In this document: in pieces, positions 30,274-37,730 of the stretch
Layout: each line of letters starts with the position of its first letter
Numbering within the stretch: position 1 is the first letter of the stretch
From: Pseudorhodobacter sp. PARRP1
GTDB taxonomy: Bacteria; Pseudomonadota; Alphaproteobacteria; Rhodobacterales; Rhodobacteraceae
NCBI GenBank assembly: GCA_002256245.1
Contig: NKIU01000001.1
Span: forward strand, 858,232 to 922,231
Length of the DNA stretch: 64,000 nucleotides
Direction: 5' to 3'
Made by a program: the position numbers and the translations under genes
The notes under the pieces: model-generated
What the model saw: only the letters and a program-made list of their open reading frames with translations
What the model was told of the DNA's origin: nothing
The model's database searches: none

Positions 30274-30714
30274 ATGGATGTAAAATCTGCGCAGGCGACC
30301 GGAAATGCAGCGCTGCACTATGCAGCTTGGCAGCTTTCACGCAAAGGTTGGAACGTCATGACCACGGCGAGAAACGCAAAGGGCAGCGACCTTTTCTGTG
30401 TGAATAGTGACGAATCAATAAAGTTTGGGGTGCAAAGCAAAGGTGTTTCCAAACGCGGTCCGGTCGGACTTGGCTCTGACCTGAATAATTTGCGTTCTGA
30501 ATGGTGGATTGTAACGATAAATGCCAAAAAGGATGATCCGGTATGCTTCATCCTAAAACTAGAGGAAGTGAAAGGTCTTTGCTTTCACAGCGATCCGGCG
30601 AAAAGCAAAACTGGGGTGCAATCATATTGGCTGCAACCAAACCAATATGATCAACCCAAGTTCAGGGAAGCGTGGCACAGGCTAAATCCCGAAAATTTGC
30701 TACCCTCGGGCTAA
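30274..30714 (+). CDS. Orphan hypothetical protein with a possible PD-(D/E)xK-like core
   Basis: A 146-residue protein of unrecognised family. Residues ~37-56 read GSDLFCVNSDESIKFGVQSK, i.e. an acidic residue, a strand, then x-Q-x-K, which is the spacing of a degenerate PD-(D/E)xK nuclease motif with Q replacing the second acid. Before it is an Ala-rich helix (AALHYAAWQLSRKGW), as in small restriction-endonuclease-like folds. GGGGA precedes the ATG. Base composition is visibly lower in GC than the neighbours and codon usage less biased (many AAA, AAT). It sits right after repeat copy 1, which together suggests acquired DNA. No partner gene (such as a methylase) is adjacent. Confidence 0.7.
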   Translation: MDVKSAQATGNAALHYAAWQLSRKGWNVMTTARNAKGSDLFCVNSDESIKFGVQSKGVSKRGPVGLGSDLNNLRSEWWIVTINAKKDDPVCFILKLEEVKGLCFHSDPAKSKTGVQSYWLQPNQYDQPKFREAWHRLNPENLLPSG

Positions 30715-30759
30715 GTTTCGATTATGTGGCCGTGGGGACAGGTGATGATGCCGTCCCCC

Positions 30760-31407
30760 TCAAACCGGCACAAACCCGCCCTTGGCCGGGTCAAACTGCT
30801 CCAGCCCGCCCTCACCCGTATCTGTCCAAAGCCCGTGCAGGGTCAGGCGGTCGTCCTCGACGGCGGCTTTGATGAAGGGGAAGGTCATCAGGTTTTCCAG
30901 TGAAACCAGCACCGCCTCACGCTCCAGCGCCGGTTGTTGCAACTCGGGGGCCAAGCCGGAAATCCGCTGATAGCCGGGGCGCAGAATGTCCATCCAGCGG
31001 CCGACAAAGCTGGTTTTCTCAAGCAGTTCAGGCGCATGGCCCGAGCACATGTCAAGGCAGCCCTTCACCCCGCCGCAGTTGGAATGGCCCAGCACCACGA
31101 TATGCGCGACCCCCAGCGACTGCACCGCATATTCGACCGTGGCCGAGGTGCCGTGATACTCGCCATCGGGGTTATGCGGCGGCACAAGGCCTGCGATATT
31201 GCGGTGGATGAAAAACTCACCCTCGTCCGCGCCAAAGATCGAGGTCACATGCACCCGGCTGTCGCAGCACGAAATCACCATCGCGCGCGGGTGCTGGCCG
31301 TTGGCGGCAAGCCTGCGATACCACGCCTTGTTGTCGTTGTAGGTGGTGGCTTTCCAGCCATGAAACCGTTGCACCAGATAGCTTGGCAGCGCGCGAATGT
31401 GGCTCAT
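30760..31407 (-). CDS. Beta-class carbonic anhydrase
   Basis: A 215-residue beta carbonic anhydrase converting CO2 to bicarbonate. The zinc ligands are C47 in CCDSRV, with D49 and R51 of the catalytic dyad, and the H-x2-C of VLGHSNCGGVKG. The SFVGRWMDILRPG segment is typical of this group. The ORF extends upstream, but MSHIRALPSYLVQRF is the usual start. Cytoplasmic, no signal peptide. It is divergent from the next hypothetical gene. Confidence 0.95.
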   Translation of the reverse strand: MSHIRALPSYLVQRFHGWKATTYNDNKAWYRRLAANGQHPRAMVISCCDSRVHVTSIFGADEGEFFIHRNIAGLVPPHNPDGEYHGTSATVEYAVQSLGVAHIVVLGHSNCGGVKGCLDMCSGHAPELLEKTSFVGRWMDILRPGYQRISGLAPELQQPALEREAVLVSLENLMTFPFIKAAVEDDRLTLHGLWTDTGEGGLEQFDPAKGGFVPV

Positions 31408-31543
31408 GGTGATCCTTCTCGGCTTTGGGTCGCCCCCGTAGTTATGATGCAATTGCAGAAAATTCGAGAGGTTTCTTTTGCGCGCGGCAACGATTTCTTC
31501 AGCACGCTGGCGCAGGATGGCCTTGGGTGTTTCGGAGGGTGTG

Positions 31544-31936
31544 ATGCATAATGTGGTGGCTTTGCGGCCAAAGGAGCGGGTGCGGCAGGATGCCGAACCG
31601 ATCGCAACGATCTATCGGAATTTGGGCACCTCGGGCGCGGAACAGGTGGTGACGCGGGCCTTGGGCGAATTGGCGCTGACGATGGCGGGGCTGGCGACGC
31701 AGGTGCGCGCGCACGAGTTGGGCGATCTGACGCGGCAGTTGCGCCGGTTGCAGCGGATGGCCGAAAACCTTGGCATGGTGTCTTTGGGCGTGGTGTCGGG
31801 CGATCTGCGGGCGTGCCTTGACGGCGCGGACAGCACCGCCTTTGCCGCCGTCTGGGCGCGGTTGCTGCGGATTGCCGAACGCTCGCTGGCGTCAGACAAG
31901 GCGCTGCTGGAGCAGTTGGATCAGACCACGTTCTAG
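31544..31936 (+). CDS. Hypothetical protein
   Basis: A 130-residue helical protein without signal peptide or membrane segment. The middle (QVVTRALGELALTMAGLATQVRAHELGDLTRQLRRLQRMAENLGM) is a long amphipathic helical stretch. The N-terminus is basic and the start MHNVVALRPKERV follows a CGGAGG-like site (TTCGGAGGGTGTG). I do not recognise a family. An HPt-like or four-helix fold is conceivable, but there is no conserved histidine motif. It is followed after 71 bases by the M17 peptidase on the same strand. Confidence 0.65.
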   Translation: MHNVVALRPKERVRQDAEPIATIYRNLGTSGAEQVVTRALGELALTMAGLATQVRAHELGDLTRQLRRLQRMAENLGMVSLGVVSGDLRACLDGADSTAFAAVWARLLRIAERSLASDKALLEQLDQTTF

Positions 31937-32007
31937 CGGATGGGCGTAGGGGTTGCGGCGGCGGATGGAAGCGGTAGGCTTGGCGCAACTGATGGAAGGA
32001 TGCGCCG

Positions 32008-33381
32008 ATGGTTCCCGCTTTTGCTGAGGCTGACGCCGTATCGCGGCCGCTGTATGTGGTTGCGGTGGATGGTTTGGCCGATTTTCTGGCCGGTCAGCCG
32101 GAAGCGGTGCGGGCTTGGCTTGCGGCTTGCGGATTTGCGGCGGGTTTGGGCGATCTGCGGCTGATCCCCGGTGGCGATGGCGTGGCGGCGGCGGTGATCG
32201 GCTTTGGCACGGCGGCGACGCGGGCGCGCGGCCGGTTTGGTTTGGCCAAGGCGGCGGGATTGCCTGCCGGCGCGTGGCATCTGGTGGGCGCTCTGACGCA
32301 AGGCGAGCGGGATGAGGTGGCCTTGGGCTGGCTGCTGTCGCAGTATCGCTTTGACCGTTACCGCAAGATGGCTGCATCTGACGCGGCGCTGGTGCTGCCC
32401 GAGGGCTGTGATGGTGCGCGCCTGCTGGCGATGGCGGCGGGAGAGTATCTGATCCGCGATCTGATCAACACGCCTGCGCAGGATATGGGGCCGGATGAAT
32501 TAGAGGCTGCCTTTGTGGGCTTGGCGGGGCGGTTTGGCGCGCGGGCCAAGGTGGTGAAAGGCGCGGCACTGCTGGAGCAGAACTTCCCGATGATCCATGC
32601 GGTCGGTCGCGCCTCGCCGCGCGAACCGCGGTTGCTCGAGATGCATTGGGGGTCGGTGGGGCCAAGCCTGACGCTGGTCGGCAAGGGGGTGTGTTTTGAC
32701 ACGGGCGGGTTGAACATCAAAACCGCCGGTATGCTGCTGATGAAAAAGGATATGGGCGGGGCGGCCACGGTGATGGGGCTGGCGCAGATGATCATGCAGC
32801 TGGGCCTGCCCGTGCGTCTGCGGGTGATCGTGGCGGCGGTTGAGAATGTGATTGCAGGCAATGCCTTGAAGCCAAAGGATATTCTGACCTCTCGCAAGGG
32901 GCTGACGGTTGAGGTCAACGATACCGATGCCGAGGGCCGGCTGGTGTTGGGCGATGCTTTGGCGCTGGCAACCGAGACTCCGACCGACGTGTTGATCTCG
33001 ATGGCGACGCTGACGGGGGCGGCGCGCACCGCGCTGGGGCCAGATCTGGCACCGTATTACACCGATGATGCGGTGATGGCGCAGGCGCTCGAGGATGGGG
33101 CGCGGGCGACGTTTGATCCGGTCTGGCGGCTGCCATTTCACACCCCCTATGAGCCGATTATCGAGCCTAGCATTGCCGATCTGGATAACGCCCCCGGCTG
33201 GGGTTTTGCTGGATCGGTGACGGCGGCCCTGTTCCTGCGCCGCTTTGCCGATCATCCGCGCTACATGCATTTTGACATCTACGGCCATACCCCCGCCGAT
33301 GCGCCTGCGCGGCCAAAGGGCGGCGTGGGGCAAGGTGCGCGGGCTATTCTGGCGGGGCTTCCGGCGATGTTGGGGCTGTAG
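32008..33381 (+). CDS. M17 leucyl aminopeptidase
   Basis: A 457-residue dizinc aminopeptidase. The catalytic C-terminal domain has GKGVCFDTGGLNIKTAGMLLMKKDMGGAA (lysine and aspartate ligands) and the M17 signature NDTDAEGRLVLGDAL. The N-terminal ~160 residues form the variable domain. GGAAGG precedes the ATG. It removes N-terminal residues from peptides in the cytoplasm. The NlpC/P60 gene begins 1 base after its stop, so the two form an operon, perhaps for recycling of wall peptides. Confidence 0.94.
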   Translation: MVPAFAEADAVSRPLYVVAVDGLADFLAGQPEAVRAWLAACGFAAGLGDLRLIPGGDGVAAAVIGFGTAATRARGRFGLAKAAGLPAGAWHLVGALTQGERDEVALGWLLSQYRFDRYRKMAASDAALVLPEGCDGARLLAMAAGEYLIRDLINTPAQDMGPDELEAAFVGLAGRFGARAKVVKGAALLEQNFPMIHAVGRASPREPRLLEMHWGSVGPSLTLVGKGVCFDTGGLNIKTAGMLLMKKDMGGAATVMGLAQMIMQLGLPVRLRVIVAAVENVIAGNALKPKDILTSRKGLTVEVNDTDAEGRLVLGDALALATETPTDVLISMATLTGAARTALGPDLAPYYTDDAVMAQALEDGARATFDPVWRLPFHTPYEPIIEPSIADLDNAPGWGFAGSVTAALFLRRFADHPRYMHFDIYGHTPADAPARPKGGVGQGARAILAGLPAMLGL

Positions 33382-33382
33382 G

Positions 33383-34201
33383 ATGGATCGCCGCACCACA
33401 CCCGCCACGGCGCGCGCGGCCCATGTCTCGCTGAAAGGGCTGGTCGAAGCCCCGCATTATACCGAGGGCGAAAAGCGCCGTGTGGCGATGCCTTTGGTGG
33501 ATCTGTTGCGCGCACCCGGTGGGGCGCGGGATCGCCAGCTTTTGCTGGGCGACGGCTTTACCGTGATTGATCACCAGGACGGCTATGCCTTTGGCTTTGC
33601 GTCAAAAGACGGCTATTGCGGCTGGCTGCCCGAGCAGGCCTTGGGCGAAGGCCCGAAGCCCACGCATTGGGTCGCCACCCCCGGCACGCATCTTTACCCC
33701 GAACCCCGCGTGCAGGCGCGCGAGATTGCCGCCCTCAGCATGGGGGCGCAGGTGGCGGTGATCGCGCAGGGGGCGAAATTCACTGAAACCACGCAAGGCT
33801 TTATCCCGACGCCGCATCTGCTGCCGCTGGGCCAGTATCACCACGACCCGATTGCGGTGGCCGAGGGCTTTCTGGGCGTGCCCTATCTGTGGGGCGGCAA
33901 TTCGCGGGCAGGGATTGATTGCTCGGGTCTGGCGCAGGGCGCGCTGCTGGCTTGCGGCATCAAGGCGGCGGGCGATTCCGATCTGCAGCAAAGCTTGGGG
34001 CATGAGGTTGCCGACGGCGACAGCCTTCAACGCGGCGATCTGGTGTTCTGGAAGGGCCATGTGGCGCTGGTGGTGGATGAGTCGCGGCTGATCCATGCCA
34101 ACGGGCACACGATGTCGGTGGCCTATGAAGGGATCGCGGCCTGCATCGCGCGGGTGCTGGCGGCAGAGGGCCAGGCTGTCAGCCATCGGCGCAGGGTGTA
34201 G
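33383..34201 (+). CDS. NlpC/P60 family cell-wall hydrolase
   Basis: A 272-residue protein with a C-terminal NlpC/P60 domain. The catalytic cysteine is in GIDCSGLAQGALLACG, the histidine in FWKGHVALVVDE, and the third polar residue in the IHANGHTMSV strand. Residues ~25-130 contain an SH3-like domain (VSLKGLVEAPHYTEG...). Members cleave peptidoglycan stem peptides. No signal peptide is evident, so it may act on turnover peptides in the cytoplasm. The start ATG at 33383 sits just after the aminopeptidase stop. Confidence 0.9.
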   Translation: MDRRTTPATARAAHVSLKGLVEAPHYTEGEKRRVAMPLVDLLRAPGGARDRQLLLGDGFTVIDHQDGYAFGFASKDGYCGWLPEQALGEGPKPTHWVATPGTHLYPEPRVQAREIAALSMGAQVAVIAQGAKFTETTQGFIPTPHLLPLGQYHHDPIAVAEGFLGVPYLWGGNSRAGIDCSGLAQGALLACGIKAAGDSDLQQSLGHEVADGDSLQRGDLVFWKGHVALVVDESRLIHANGHTMSVAYEGIAACIARVLAAEGQAVSHRRRV

Positions 34202-34223
34202 CGCACGGCGTCTTACAGACCCC

Positions 34224-34263
34224 AAACCGAGAGAAAACGCTGCGGGGCAGCGTTTTTCGGTTT
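34224..34263 (+). terminator. Long bulged hairpin after the peptidase-NlpC operon
   Basis: A 10-bp stem AAAACGCTGC/GCAGCGTTTT with a GGG loop is extended, through a 3-base bulge, by AAACCGA/TCGGTTT. It lies 23 bases after the NlpC stop, so it may be the operon terminator or the first hairpin of the structured block that follows. Confidence 0.6.
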
Positions 34264-34264
34264 G

Positions 34265-34415
34265 TTGCTCATAAGGCCAAAGGCCGTTGAGCAAGAGGGG
34301 TCGTGCCACAAACCGTCGCTGTCAAAATCGGGGCGCGCCTGACTGGGCGGGCGCGGCAACGCGCCTGCCAAGGGGCAGGCAGGCGCGGCCCGATTTGTCG
34401 CGTGACAAATCGGGC
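34265..34415. repeat. Block of nested and alternative hairpins
   Basis: Contains TGCTCA-GGCC-GGCC-TGAGCA, the GNRA-looped GGCGCG-GCAA-CGCGCC (34350-34365), GCCTGCC/GGCAGGC (34363-34380), an outer inverted pair at 34325-34339 and 34382-34396 with 14 of 15 matches, and the 12-bp perfect hairpin GCCCGATTTGTC at 34388-34415. The last and the outer pair compete for the same bases. No ORF is conserved. Confidence 0.65.
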
Positions 34416-34497
34416 AAGACCCCCCGCCGGCGCAACATGTTCACGTCACACGATCAACTCTTGCTTCACCAAGCACAACGCCACCCCCACACCCCCC

Positions 34498-34563
34498 GCC
34501 GCCCCGGACTTGATCCGGGGCCTCCGGTCTCACCACGAGGCCCCGGATCAAGTCCGGGGCGGC
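34498..34563. repeat. REP-like palindrome pair (BIME-like), inverted
   Basis: Two 26-bp REP units in opposite orientation, identical in sequence and separated by 14 bases. It lies between the hairpin block and the convergent DUF2794 gene, just beyond its stop codon. Confidence 0.88.
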
Positions 34564-34582
34564 GCGGTGCCGGCTGACACGC

Positions 34583-34930
34583 TCACTCCACCGGGCGGAT
34601 CAGTTTCTGCTCCAGCACGCGCAGCACCTGTGCCAGATCGTGACCCCGGCGCAGGATGAAACCGTCCATCCCGACCACCGCATACATGCCCTGCCGCGCC
34701 CGCAGCTTGGGGCGCTTTTCGATGCGATACAGCGGAAATTCGGCGGTGCGGCGGAACACTGAAAACACCGCCGCCTCGCGCAGGAACGACAGGCCATAGT
34801 CGCGCCATTCGCCCGCCGCCACCATCTGACCATACAGCCGCAAGATCGCGCCAAGCTCGTGGCGATCAAAAGTAACCTGATCCGGCAGGGGTTCGGGCGG
34901 GGGGAAAGGGGTCGGCGTTTGCACCGTCAT
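34583..34930 (-). CDS. DUF2794 protein
   Basis: A 115-residue protein of the alphaproteobacterial DUF2794 family, recognisable by FDRHELGAILRLYGQMVAAGEWRDYGLSFLREAAVFSVFRRTAEFPLYRIEKRPKL-type sequence (short excerpts: LRLYGQMVAAGEWRDY, AEFPLYRIEKRP). Function is unknown. The N-terminus is proline-rich (PTPFPPPEPLPDQ). The ORF track begins at a TTG, but the ATG at 34930 is the natural start. The gene is monocistronic, with a REP pair 20 bases beyond the stop. Confidence 0.85.
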   Translation of the reverse strand: MTVQTPTPFPPPEPLPDQVTFDRHELGAILRLYGQMVAAGEWRDYGLSFLREAAVFSVFRRTAEFPLYRIEKRPKLRARQGMYAVVGMDGFILRRGHDLAQVLRVLEQKLIRPVE

Positions 34931-35109
34931 GGGCAAAGTTTACCCAAGGCCTGCGGCAAATCAAGCCCCGGAAATCACCGCATACAACCCATGCGTGCAA
35001 ATGCCCTTCCGGCTTGGGGACTCGTGCCCCGATTTTGCCGCCACAATGCCCGCAAATGGCCCCGCGCCCTGCGCAATGCCGCCGCGTTCGGGCGTCATAC
35101 AGAACGGGC

Positions 35110-35210
35110 TACAGTGCAACGAAACCGGTGGAGCAGGTCTTTGCCCCCGCCCAGCTTGCTTCACCGGCGCTGTCGCAACAAAGGCCTCTGCCGCAAGGTA
35201 GAGGCCTTTT
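35110..35210 (+). ncRNA. Candidate small RNA with two hairpins
   Basis: A gene-free 311-bp region (34931-35241) holds a large hairpin, CCGGTGGAGCA (35125) pairing with TGCTTCACCGG (35157) with one G-U, then a 10-bp AAAGGCCTCT/AGAGGCCTTT stem (35180-35209) followed by T residues. The arrangement fits an independent sRNA with an intrinsic terminator. No promoter hexamers were identified with confidence. Confidence 0.3.
35180..35210. terminator. Bidirectional terminator
   Basis: A perfect 10-bp stem, AAAGGCCTCT/AGAGGCCTTT, with a 10-base loop and T-rich flanks both ways. It could end the asparaginase transcript on the minus strand and any plus-strand transcript. Confidence 0.7.
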
Positions 35211-35241
35211 CCATATCGCAGGCACGCTTGGTCGCGCAGGC

Positions 35242-36234
35242 TTACAAAAACCCGCGAGCCAGCCGCAATTCGCCCACCGTCAGGCCGCGGCAGTTCACCT
35301 CCGGCGCGGGCAGGCGTTTCTGAGCCATCGGGTGGGCGGCATCCAGCACCCCCAACTGCGCCAGTATCGCCACCAAAGCCGCTTCCGAGGCGCGGGAATT
35401 GCCATCCTCGATCTTCAGCGCCACGCCCAGCTTTTTCTCGGGGATGATGGCGATGAACACCGCCTCGGCCCCGGTCTTGATCGCCACCCGGCCCCCCATC
35501 GCGCGCATCAACTCGGTGCAGGCCCGGCCCTCGCCCGCAACCAGTTCGGGGTGGGCGGCCATCGAACGGGTCAACCGGTGCATCGCGCGGTCGCGCACCG
35601 AACCCGTGTCCTTGGACGCAGCAAACGCCGCCATGCCGCGCGCAAGCCCCGCCACCGACATCGCGAAATTCGGCGCCGAGCAGCCGTCGATGCCGTAACC
35701 GGCGCTGGTCTCACCGGTGACTTCCTCGGTCGCGGCCTTGATCGCCTTTTGCAGCGGATGATCCAGCTCGACGTATTCCGGCCCGGCCTTCAGATGCTGC
35801 GTGGTGGTCAAGAACCCCGAGTGTTTGCCGGAACAGTTGTTGTGCAACTGACAGTGCGCTTCATGGCCCAAGATCAGCCGGTCGCGCTCGGTGCGATCGT
35901 AGGGTTCATGCGATCCACACCGCAGGTCGGCCTCGCCCAGACCCAGATCGGCCAGCCAGCGGTTGGCCATGCCCACATGCAGCGCCGCCCCCTGATGGCT
36001 GGCGCAAGACAATGCGATATGGGCATCGCTCAGCCCCGCCGCATCGGCCGCACCGGATTCCAAAAGCGGCAAGGCTTGCAGCATCTTGCACGACGAACGC
36101 GGAAAGATCACCCGGTCCGCATCACCCCAGGCCTGCACGATCTGGCCTGCCTCATCGCAGATCACCGCGTGGCCGCGATGCGTGCTTTCCAGCAATCCGC
36201 CCCGCCACAGCTCCACCATTTCTGCCGCTGCCAT
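35242..36234 (-). CDS. Asparaginase (Asparaginase_II, Rhizobium type)
   Basis: A 330-residue protein of the Asparaginase_II family (the Rhizobium etli AnsA type), unrelated to the common bacterial asparaginases. Supporting segments are FPRSSCKMLQALPL, HNNCSGKHSGF and GYGIDGCSAPNFA, with conserved serine-lysine and cysteine positions. It hydrolyses L-asparagine to aspartate and ammonia, probably in the cytoplasm since no signal peptide is present. MAAAEMVELWRGG is the first reasonable start. It stands alone, and a terminator follows at 35180-35210. Confidence 0.88.
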   Translation of the reverse strand: MAAAEMVELWRGGLLESTHRGHAVICDEAGQIVQAWGDADRVIFPRSSCKMLQALPLLESGAADAAGLSDAHIALSCASHQGAALHVGMANRWLADLGLGEADLRCGSHEPYDRTERDRLILGHEAHCQLHNNCSGKHSGFLTTTQHLKAGPEYVELDHPLQKAIKAATEEVTGETSAGYGIDGCSAPNFAMSVAGLARGMAAFAASKDTGSVRDRAMHRLTRSMAAHPELVAGEGRACTELMRAMGGRVAIKTGAEAVFIAIIPEKKLGVALKIEDGNSRASEAALVAILAQLGVLDAAHPMAQKRLPAPEVNCRGLTVGELRLARGFL

Positions 36235-36412
36235 GCCATCCCCCTCACATATGCGCGATTTTCTGCCCGTTTGGCCCCGGCAGGGCTTTTACGAAGCGTC
36301 ATTTTTCGGTTATGAAGGCATATCGAGTGAAATTCTTGCGCGCCATCGAAAAACCGCACCTGAAGCGGCCACACCGGCGGGCAGAGGCAAAACGGCTTGG
36401 AGGCTGTAGAAC

Positions 36413-36940
36413 ATGACAAGCTGGATGACGCGCGCGGCAGGCGTTGCGATGATTTCCGTGATGGGCTTTGCGACGGGCGCTGTGGCGCAAGAGTCGACAA
36501 ACCGCGTCGCCACCATGACGGATTGGAGCGTGTTTGCCGACAAGAACCCGACCGAATGTTGGGGTGTGTCAAGCCCGAAGGAAACCGTCAACACCAAGGA
36601 CGGCAAGCCGGTTTCGGTGCGGCGCGGCGATATTTTGCTGTTCGTCACCTTCCGGCCCGGCGCCAAGGGTGAAACCTCGTTCTCGGGCGGCTATCCGTTT
36701 GCGCCGGGGTCCACGGTAAAGCTGGATGTTGATGGCACCTCGTTTGATCTGTTTGCAGATGGCGAATGGGCGTGGCCGGGAACTTCTGACGACGATGCGA
36801 CGATTCTGGCGGCGCTGAAAAAGGGCACCACGGCGGTGCTGACCGCGCGGTCGGCCAAGGGCACCCAGACCAAAGACAGCTTCAGCCTGCGCGGCTTTAC
36901 CGCCGCGATGGACGAAGCCGCCAAACAGTGCGCCCAGTAA
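36413..36940 (+). CDS. IalB-family periplasmic protein
   Basis: A 175-residue exported protein with a signal peptide cleaved after about residue 25 (ATGAVAQE). The mature part, with TDWSVFADKNPTECWGVSSP and a second cysteine near the C-terminus, matches the invasion-associated locus B family, widespread in non-pathogenic alphaproteobacteria. Bartonella IalB affects erythrocyte invasion; here a general envelope role is more plausible. GGAGG lies upstream of the ATG. No obvious operon partner. Confidence 0.85.
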   Translation: MTSWMTRAAGVAMISVMGFATGAVAQESTNRVATMTDWSVFADKNPTECWGVSSPKETVNTKDGKPVSVRRGDILLFVTFRPGAKGETSFSGGYPFAPGSTVKLDVDGTSFDLFADGEWAWPGTSDDDATILAALKKGTTAVLTARSAKGTQTKDSFSLRGFTAAMDEAAKQCAQ

Positions 36941-37048
36941 TCTGACGCGCGCCGGGTTTAGCTGACCCAATATCTCAAGATTTTCGCAACCGGGGCATCG
37001 CCTCGGTTGTTTGCATTTGCGGCCTTGGCAAAGATTTGGTGGCTGTGG

Positions 37049-37078
37049 TTGAATTTGTTCCTGTTCTGTTCTATATTC
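37049..37078 (+). promoter_or_regulatory. Promoter with LexA box (SOS type)
   Basis: TTGAAT, an 18-base spacer and TATATT form a near-consensus promoter ending about 30 bases before the next ATG. Inside the spacer is GTTCCTGTTCTGTTC (37057-37071), an exact GTTC-N7-GTTC, the known LexA box of alphaproteobacteria. Bound LexA would block RNA polymerase. Confidence 0.75.
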
Positions 37079-37107
37079 AAAGTCCAGAACCAAGACGAGG
37101 TGATGTT

Positions 37108-37401
37108 ATGGAAGCCACTACATTTGCCATCGCTGCGACAGAGCGGCAGTTGTCTTACGCCCGCTCGTTGGCGCAGCGCAATGGGGTCGTGCTGCCGTGG
37201 GATGTGCAGTTGGATCGCCGCAGCCTCAGCACGTGGATTGACGCGCAGGCCAAACTGCGCCCGATGGAAAGCGATGGGCGGCCCAGCTCGAAACAGGTGG
37301 CCTTTGCCGAGAAGATCGCGCGCTACAAGCGCCGTGCGGTGCCGGATGAATGTTTCCGCGACCGCCAGTTGCTGGCGCGCTGGATCGACAGCAACCGCTG
37401 A
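37108..37401 (+). CDS. Small tandem-repeat protein, probably SOS-induced
   Basis: A 97-residue basic protein of unrecognised function. It consists of two gapless 35-residue units: 11-45 (TERQLSYARSLA...STWID) and 60-94 (SSKQVAFAEKIA...ARWID), which share Q, A, A, P, DR, L and WID at matching positions. Each unit looks like two helices with a loop. No signal peptide. The ORF is open further upstream, but the ATG at 37108 follows GAGGTG and the promoter is placed for it. A LexA box lies in the promoter, so expression probably rises after DNA damage. The protein may bind DNA or a repair factor; that is inference only. Confidence 0.72.
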   Translation: MEATTFAIAATERQLSYARSLAQRNGVVLPWDVQLDRRSLSTWIDAQAKLRPMESDGRPSSKQVAFAEKIARYKRRAVPDECFRDRQLLARWIDSNR

Positions 37402-37730
37402 CGTTGGGGCTGATCGACATTCACGCGCTTGCGGATCGTCAGACCGGGCGGGGTTTACCCCTGAAGTCGGCTCAACGGGAAACCACATGAGGCCATTCAG
37501 GCCCGGCGGTTTCAGCGGCATCCGCACCGCGTGGCGAAGGCGATGGCCTTCGCCAGAGTTTCGAAGGAGACTGTCGATACCCTCCAGACTTCGCGCAAGC
37601 AGGTCGGAAATGGCATGAAAACCGTGCCATTTCATCTGTGGCCGGAGGATAATTCAGAATATGCATCCATTGCCCCTGTGCTGTGCCAAAGGTATGCAAT
37701 GGGCAAAACTTTTGCATGGAATCGCAGCGC
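37402..37730 (+). other. Structured leader region upstream of ribH2
   Basis: 329 bases without a supported gene. Two strong hairpins are visible: TGGCGAAGGC/GCCTTCGCCA (37532-37555, 10 bp) and GAAATGGCA/TGCCATTTC (37607-37633, 9 bp). A 67-codon ORF (37531-37734) overlaps them and is probably spurious. I looked for an FMN riboswitch, known upstream of ribH2 in some Rhizobiales, but its conserved blocks are not present. Confidence 0.45.

Noticed and set aside
30141-30407. 88-codon ORF beginning at TTG after repeat copy 1
   Set aside because: Overlaps the better-supported 146-codon ORF in another frame, and the ribosome site abuts its first internal ATG.
34303-34659. 118-codon plus-strand ORF across hairpins and REP pair
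   Set aside because: Its sequence is the translation of palindromic repeats (APDQVRGG and the like) and overlaps DUF2794.
37402-37730. FMN riboswitch upstream of ribH2
   Set aside because: The conserved RFN blocks are not present; only generic hairpins are visible.
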